Source: Ruminococcus sp. UBA3286
GTDB lineage: Bacteria > Bacillota > Clostridia > Oscillospirales > Ruminococcaceae
Length of the DNA stretch: 6,757 bases
NCBI GenBank assembly: GCA_002362135.1
Contig: DETO01000006.1
Coordinates: forward strand, 1,103 to 7,859
Reading direction: 5' to 3'
Numbering within the stretch: position 1 is the first letter of the stretch; every line of letters starts with the position of its first letter. The position numbers and the translations under genes were made by a program. Below the pieces are notes generated by a model, which was given only the letters and a program-made list of their open reading frames with translations, had not been told where the DNA came from and did no database searches. Below, in pieces: positions 4,429 to 6,757 of the stretch.

Positions 4429-6072
4429 ATGAATGAACATAATTTGATACCTATCGAACATCTAAGCAAAGAGGAAGCAAAGAAACGAGGTTCTGCCGGA
4501 GGTAAAGCGTCAGCAGCATCAAGGCGGAGAAAAAAATCTATGAAACAAGTCATGGATTTTCTGTTATCACTGCCTGCAAATACATTCGCCGACTATGAAT
4601 TTCTCGTAGAGCAAGGTATCGATCTGAATGATCTTGACGCCGACTTTGTAAATAATATGCTGGTTGTTAATACTGCGCTCATGGCAAAAGCAAAAGCTGG
4701 AGATGTAGCCGCCGTAAAGGAACTCAGGAACATCATTCAGGAAGATTATTTTGCAAAGGAAAAACTGAAACTCGAAAAGGAAAAATTGAAGTTCGAGCGC
4801 GAAAAGTCAATTCCCGAAAAGGCGTTATCTGCCGTGTATAACGGTATTCCGGCGTCGCTTATCGCACCGTCATTTTCGTCGGCGCTTTTTGATATATCGG
4901 AACACGAACATTCAGAATATGTATTTCCGGGCGGCAGAGGTTCAACAAAATCGTCATTTTGCGGTCTGAATGTTGTAGATCTAATTATGAAACATGAGGA
5001 TATGCATGCATGCATTCTCCGTCAGATCGCCGATACGCTGAGAACCTCCGTGTATCAGCAGATACTATGGGCAATATCGACTCTCGGTCTTGACAACGAA
5101 TTTCAATGTACTGTTTCTCCTCTTGAAATAACCCGGAAATCTACCGGACAGAAAATATATTTCAGAGGGGCTGACGACCCGAATAAAATCAAGTCTATAA
5201 AAGTTCCGTTCGGATATATCGGCATAGTCTGGTTTGAGGAACTTGATCAGTTCAAGGGAGAAGAAGCCGTCCGAAAAATCGAGCAGTCGGTTATTCGCGG
5301 CGGAGATATTTCATATAAGTTCAAAAGCTTCAATCCTCCGAAATCGGCGAATAACTGGGCGAATAAATATATAAAAATTCCCCGCGGCGACAGGCTTGTA
5401 ACTGAAAGTACATATCTTACAGTACCGCAGAAATGGCTCGGAAAGTCGTTTTTAGACGACGCCAAATTCCTGAAAGAAACTAACCCTGCCGCCTATGAAA
5501 ACGAATATATGGGCGTTGCAAACGGCAGCGGCGGAGCGGTATTTGATAATGTTCAGGTGCGCGAAATTACAGATGACGAGATCAAGCGCTTTGACAATAT
5601 TCTAAACGGCGTTGACTGGGGCTGGTATCCCGATCTGTTTGCATTTGTACGAGTGCAGTATATAGCGTCTCAGCACACTTTGTATATCTGGCAGGAGTAC
5701 ACCTGCAACAAGCAGAGCAACGAGCAGACGGCGAAAAAACTGAAAGATATGGGTATTACAGCCAATGACCTTATAACTTGCGACAGCGCGGAAAATAAGT
5801 CTGTCGGCGATTACCGAGCGTACGGATTATTCGCAAGAGCGGCTGAAAAAGGACCCGGAAGCCGCGAATATTCATATAAATGGCTGCAATCGCTGCGCGC
5901 TATCGTGATCGATAACAAGAGATGTCCTGTTGCGTGCGAGGAATTTTTAAATTACGAATACGACCGCGACAAAGAGGGCAATGTGATAAGCGGCTATCCT
6001 GACGGCGGCGATCATGTCATTGATGCGGTAAGATATGCGACGGAGCGTATTTGGAAACGGAGAGGTCAGTAA
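4429..6072 (+). CDS. terL: Phage terminase large subunit with KGG-type N-terminal extension
   Basis: The DNA-packaging motor and nuclease; it docks on the portal, pumps DNA and cuts concatemers. ATG 4429 (547 aa) is preferred over GTG 4420, because GAGGTGG (4417-4423) then acts as ribosome site. Numbered from the ATG, residues about 1-130 are an extension absent from ordinary ~430-residue PBSX/SPP1-type proteins. It carries a basic SAGGKASAASRRRKKSMKQ motif like the KGG motif of small terminase subunits, and ends in a charged coiled-coil stretch (FAKEKLKLEKEKLKFEREKS). The ATPase follows: Walker A GGRGSTKSS (168-176), Walker B IVWFEELD (266-273) with the catalytic Glu, and a coupling motif SFNPP. 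The RNase H-like nuclease has Asp in GVDWGWYPD (D396), TCDSAENKS (D452) and DGGDHVIDAVRYA (D528 and D532). All key residues are present, so it should be active. The stop overlaps the portal start by one base. Confidence 0.92.
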   Translation: MNEHNLIPIEHLSKEEAKKRGSAGGKASAASRRRKKSMKQVMDFLLSLPANTFADYEFLVEQGIDLNDLDADFVNNMLVVNTALMAKAKAGDVAAVKELRNIIQEDYFAKEKLKLEKEKLKFEREKSIPEKALSAVYNGIPASLIAPSFSSALFDISEHEHSEYVFPGGRGSTKSSFCGLNVVDLIMKHEDMHACILRQIADTLRTSVYQQILWAISTLGLDNEFQCTVSPLEITRKSTGQKIYFRGADDPNKIKSIKVPFGYIGIVWFEELDQFKGEEAVRKIEQSVIRGGDISYKFKSFNPPKSANNWANKYIKIPRGDRLVTESTYLTVPQKWLGKSFLDDAKFLKETNPAAYENEYMGVANGSGGAVFDNVQVREITDDEIKRFDNILNGVDWGWYPDLFAFVRVQYIASQHTLYIWQEYTCNKQSNEQTAKKLKDMGITANDLITCDSAENKSVGDYRAYGLFARAAEKGPGSREYSYKWLQSLRAIVIDNKRCPVACEEFLNYEYDRDKEGNVISGYPDGGDHVIDAVRYATERIWKRRGQ

Positions 6073-6757
6073 TGGATATTCTGAAAATCATAAAAAGGGC
6101 GGTGATAAAATTGTTCGGGACAAAGGATATAAGCGACGCGATCGGCATGGACGTCTCAATATCGCAAGCCATGATAAATCAAATTGAAAAGTGGCAAAAC
6201 TGCTATGCAGGGAAAGCGCCATGGCTTACAGATACGGTAAGATCGCTGAGACTGGAGCAGTCGATAGCAAAGGAATTTTCCAATATTGCCGTCGGCGAAA
6301 TGTCTGTGAATATTACCGACAAACGCATTGAAAAGCTGTATGAATCCGTAATAAGCGACCTTGTACTGCACTTACAGGACGGTCTTGCAAGCGGCGCGAT
6401 GATAATCAAACCGATCGGCGCAGATAAGGTGCAGTATCTTCCGCAATGGGCGTTTATCCCGGTAGAGTACGACGTTAAAGGGCGGCTTACAAAGGTGATC
6501 TTTCCCGAATACAAACAGACGGGAGAACGCGATTTTTACACCCGGCTGGAATATCACAGCCTTGATAAAGATAAGGGACTGACTATAACAAACAGGGCGT
6601 TTTACAGCAATTCTCAAAGCGTTCTTGGCAAGGAAATTCCGCTTGCAAGCATTGACGAATGGAAAGATTTAGAACCGAAAATAAACTATCCTCTTATGCT
6701 GCGCCCTGCGTTCGGTTATTATGTCAACCCTGTCGCAAATACAGTTGACGGTTCTCA
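6072..6757 (+). CDS. Phage portal protein (5' part, runs off the window)
   Basis: ATG 6072 overlaps the terminase TAA (TAATG), so translation is probably coupled; AGAGG lies just upstream. The frame is open to the window end (228 complete codons, about half of a typical 450-500-residue portal). The N-terminus has the pattern of PBSX/SPP1 gp6-like portals in Firmicutes: a hydrophobic-basic start (MDILKIIKRAVIKLFG), SQAMINQIEKWQNCYAGKAPWL (about 31-52), a segment with EFSNIAVGEMSVNI, and GLASGAMIIKPIG followed by VQYLPQWAFIPVEYD. The protein forms the dodecameric DNA gate at one capsid vertex and binds the terminase. Gene order right after terL supports the call. The family is recognised from these motifs and context; the C-terminal part cannot be checked. 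Confidence 0.88.
   Translation, partial: MDILKIIKRAVIKLFGTKDISDAIGMDVSISQAMINQIEKWQNCYAGKAPWLTDTVRSLRLEQSIAKEFSNIAVGEMSVNITDKRIEKLYESVISDLVLHLQDGLASGAMIIKPIGADKVQYLPQWAFIPVEYDVKGRLTKVIFPEYKQTGERDFYTRLEYHSLDKDKGLTITNRAFYSNSQSVLGKEIPLASIDEWKDLEPKINYPLMLRPAFGYYVNPVANTVDGS

Overview
The window looks like the early-to-packaging part of a prophage, or a prophage-derived element, in a low-GC Gram-positive host. A gut-type Clostridia host (Ruminococcus/Oscillospiraceae-like) is my best guess. The reasons are strong AGGAGG-type Shine-Dalgarno sites before nearly every gene, use of TTG starts, TTGACA/TATAAT promoters with extended -10 elements, and the gene families present: XRE repressor, RecA-like phage ATPase, RusA, YopX, a zinc-ribbon phage protein, a sigma-70 region-4-like regulator, a PBSX/SPP1-type large terminase and a portal. 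The host assignment is inference; no chromosomal marker gene is visible.

Left edge (1-637). The first ~95 bases are the 3' end of a group II intron (complete domain V, then a domain VI stem with a bulged A). The intron ends directly against the stop codon of a leftward XRE-type repressor. Right of the repressor is a compact control region. It holds an extended -10 promoter for the repressor and an opposing rightward promoter whose 17-nt spacer carries a perfect 9+3+9 palindrome, the likely operator. Further right is an isolated leftward unit made of a near-consensus promoter, a hairpin and an intrinsic terminator. It would make an RNA of about 94 nt and has no convincing ORF. I call it a candidate small RNA.

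Replication remnant (638-1860). A good ribosome binding site starts a tyrosine-integrase N-terminus that keeps only about 35 residues. It then runs, in a different frame, into the C-terminal part of a RecA-like phage replication ATPase that lacks its Walker A and B motifs. This is best read as a deletion scar joining two broken genes. Downstream are about 355 non-coding bases: five copies of a GTCGATAAA-type repeat alternating with TTTCCCTTTCC blocks, an AT-rich dyad and a 60-nt inverted repeat. Together they resemble an iteron-type origin, but function is unproven.

Middle operon (1883-4313). Seven tightly packed rightward genes follow: a RusA Holliday-junction resolvase, a small unknown, a YopX protein that reads in frame into a second small phage protein, a zinc-ribbon protein, two small unknowns, and a sigma-like regulator. 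Several start codons overlap the previous gene, and most have ideal ribosome binding sites.

Packaging module (4301-6757). A strong extended -10 promoter at the 3' end of the regulator gene starts the late unit. It contains a large terminase with a KGG-type small-terminase-like N-terminal extension, then the 5' part of a portal gene that runs off the window. The likely logic is that early genes process recombination or replication intermediates, the sigma-like protein turns on the late promoter, and terminase and portal package DNA. With integrase and ATPase both broken, this copy is probably not an autonomous phage.
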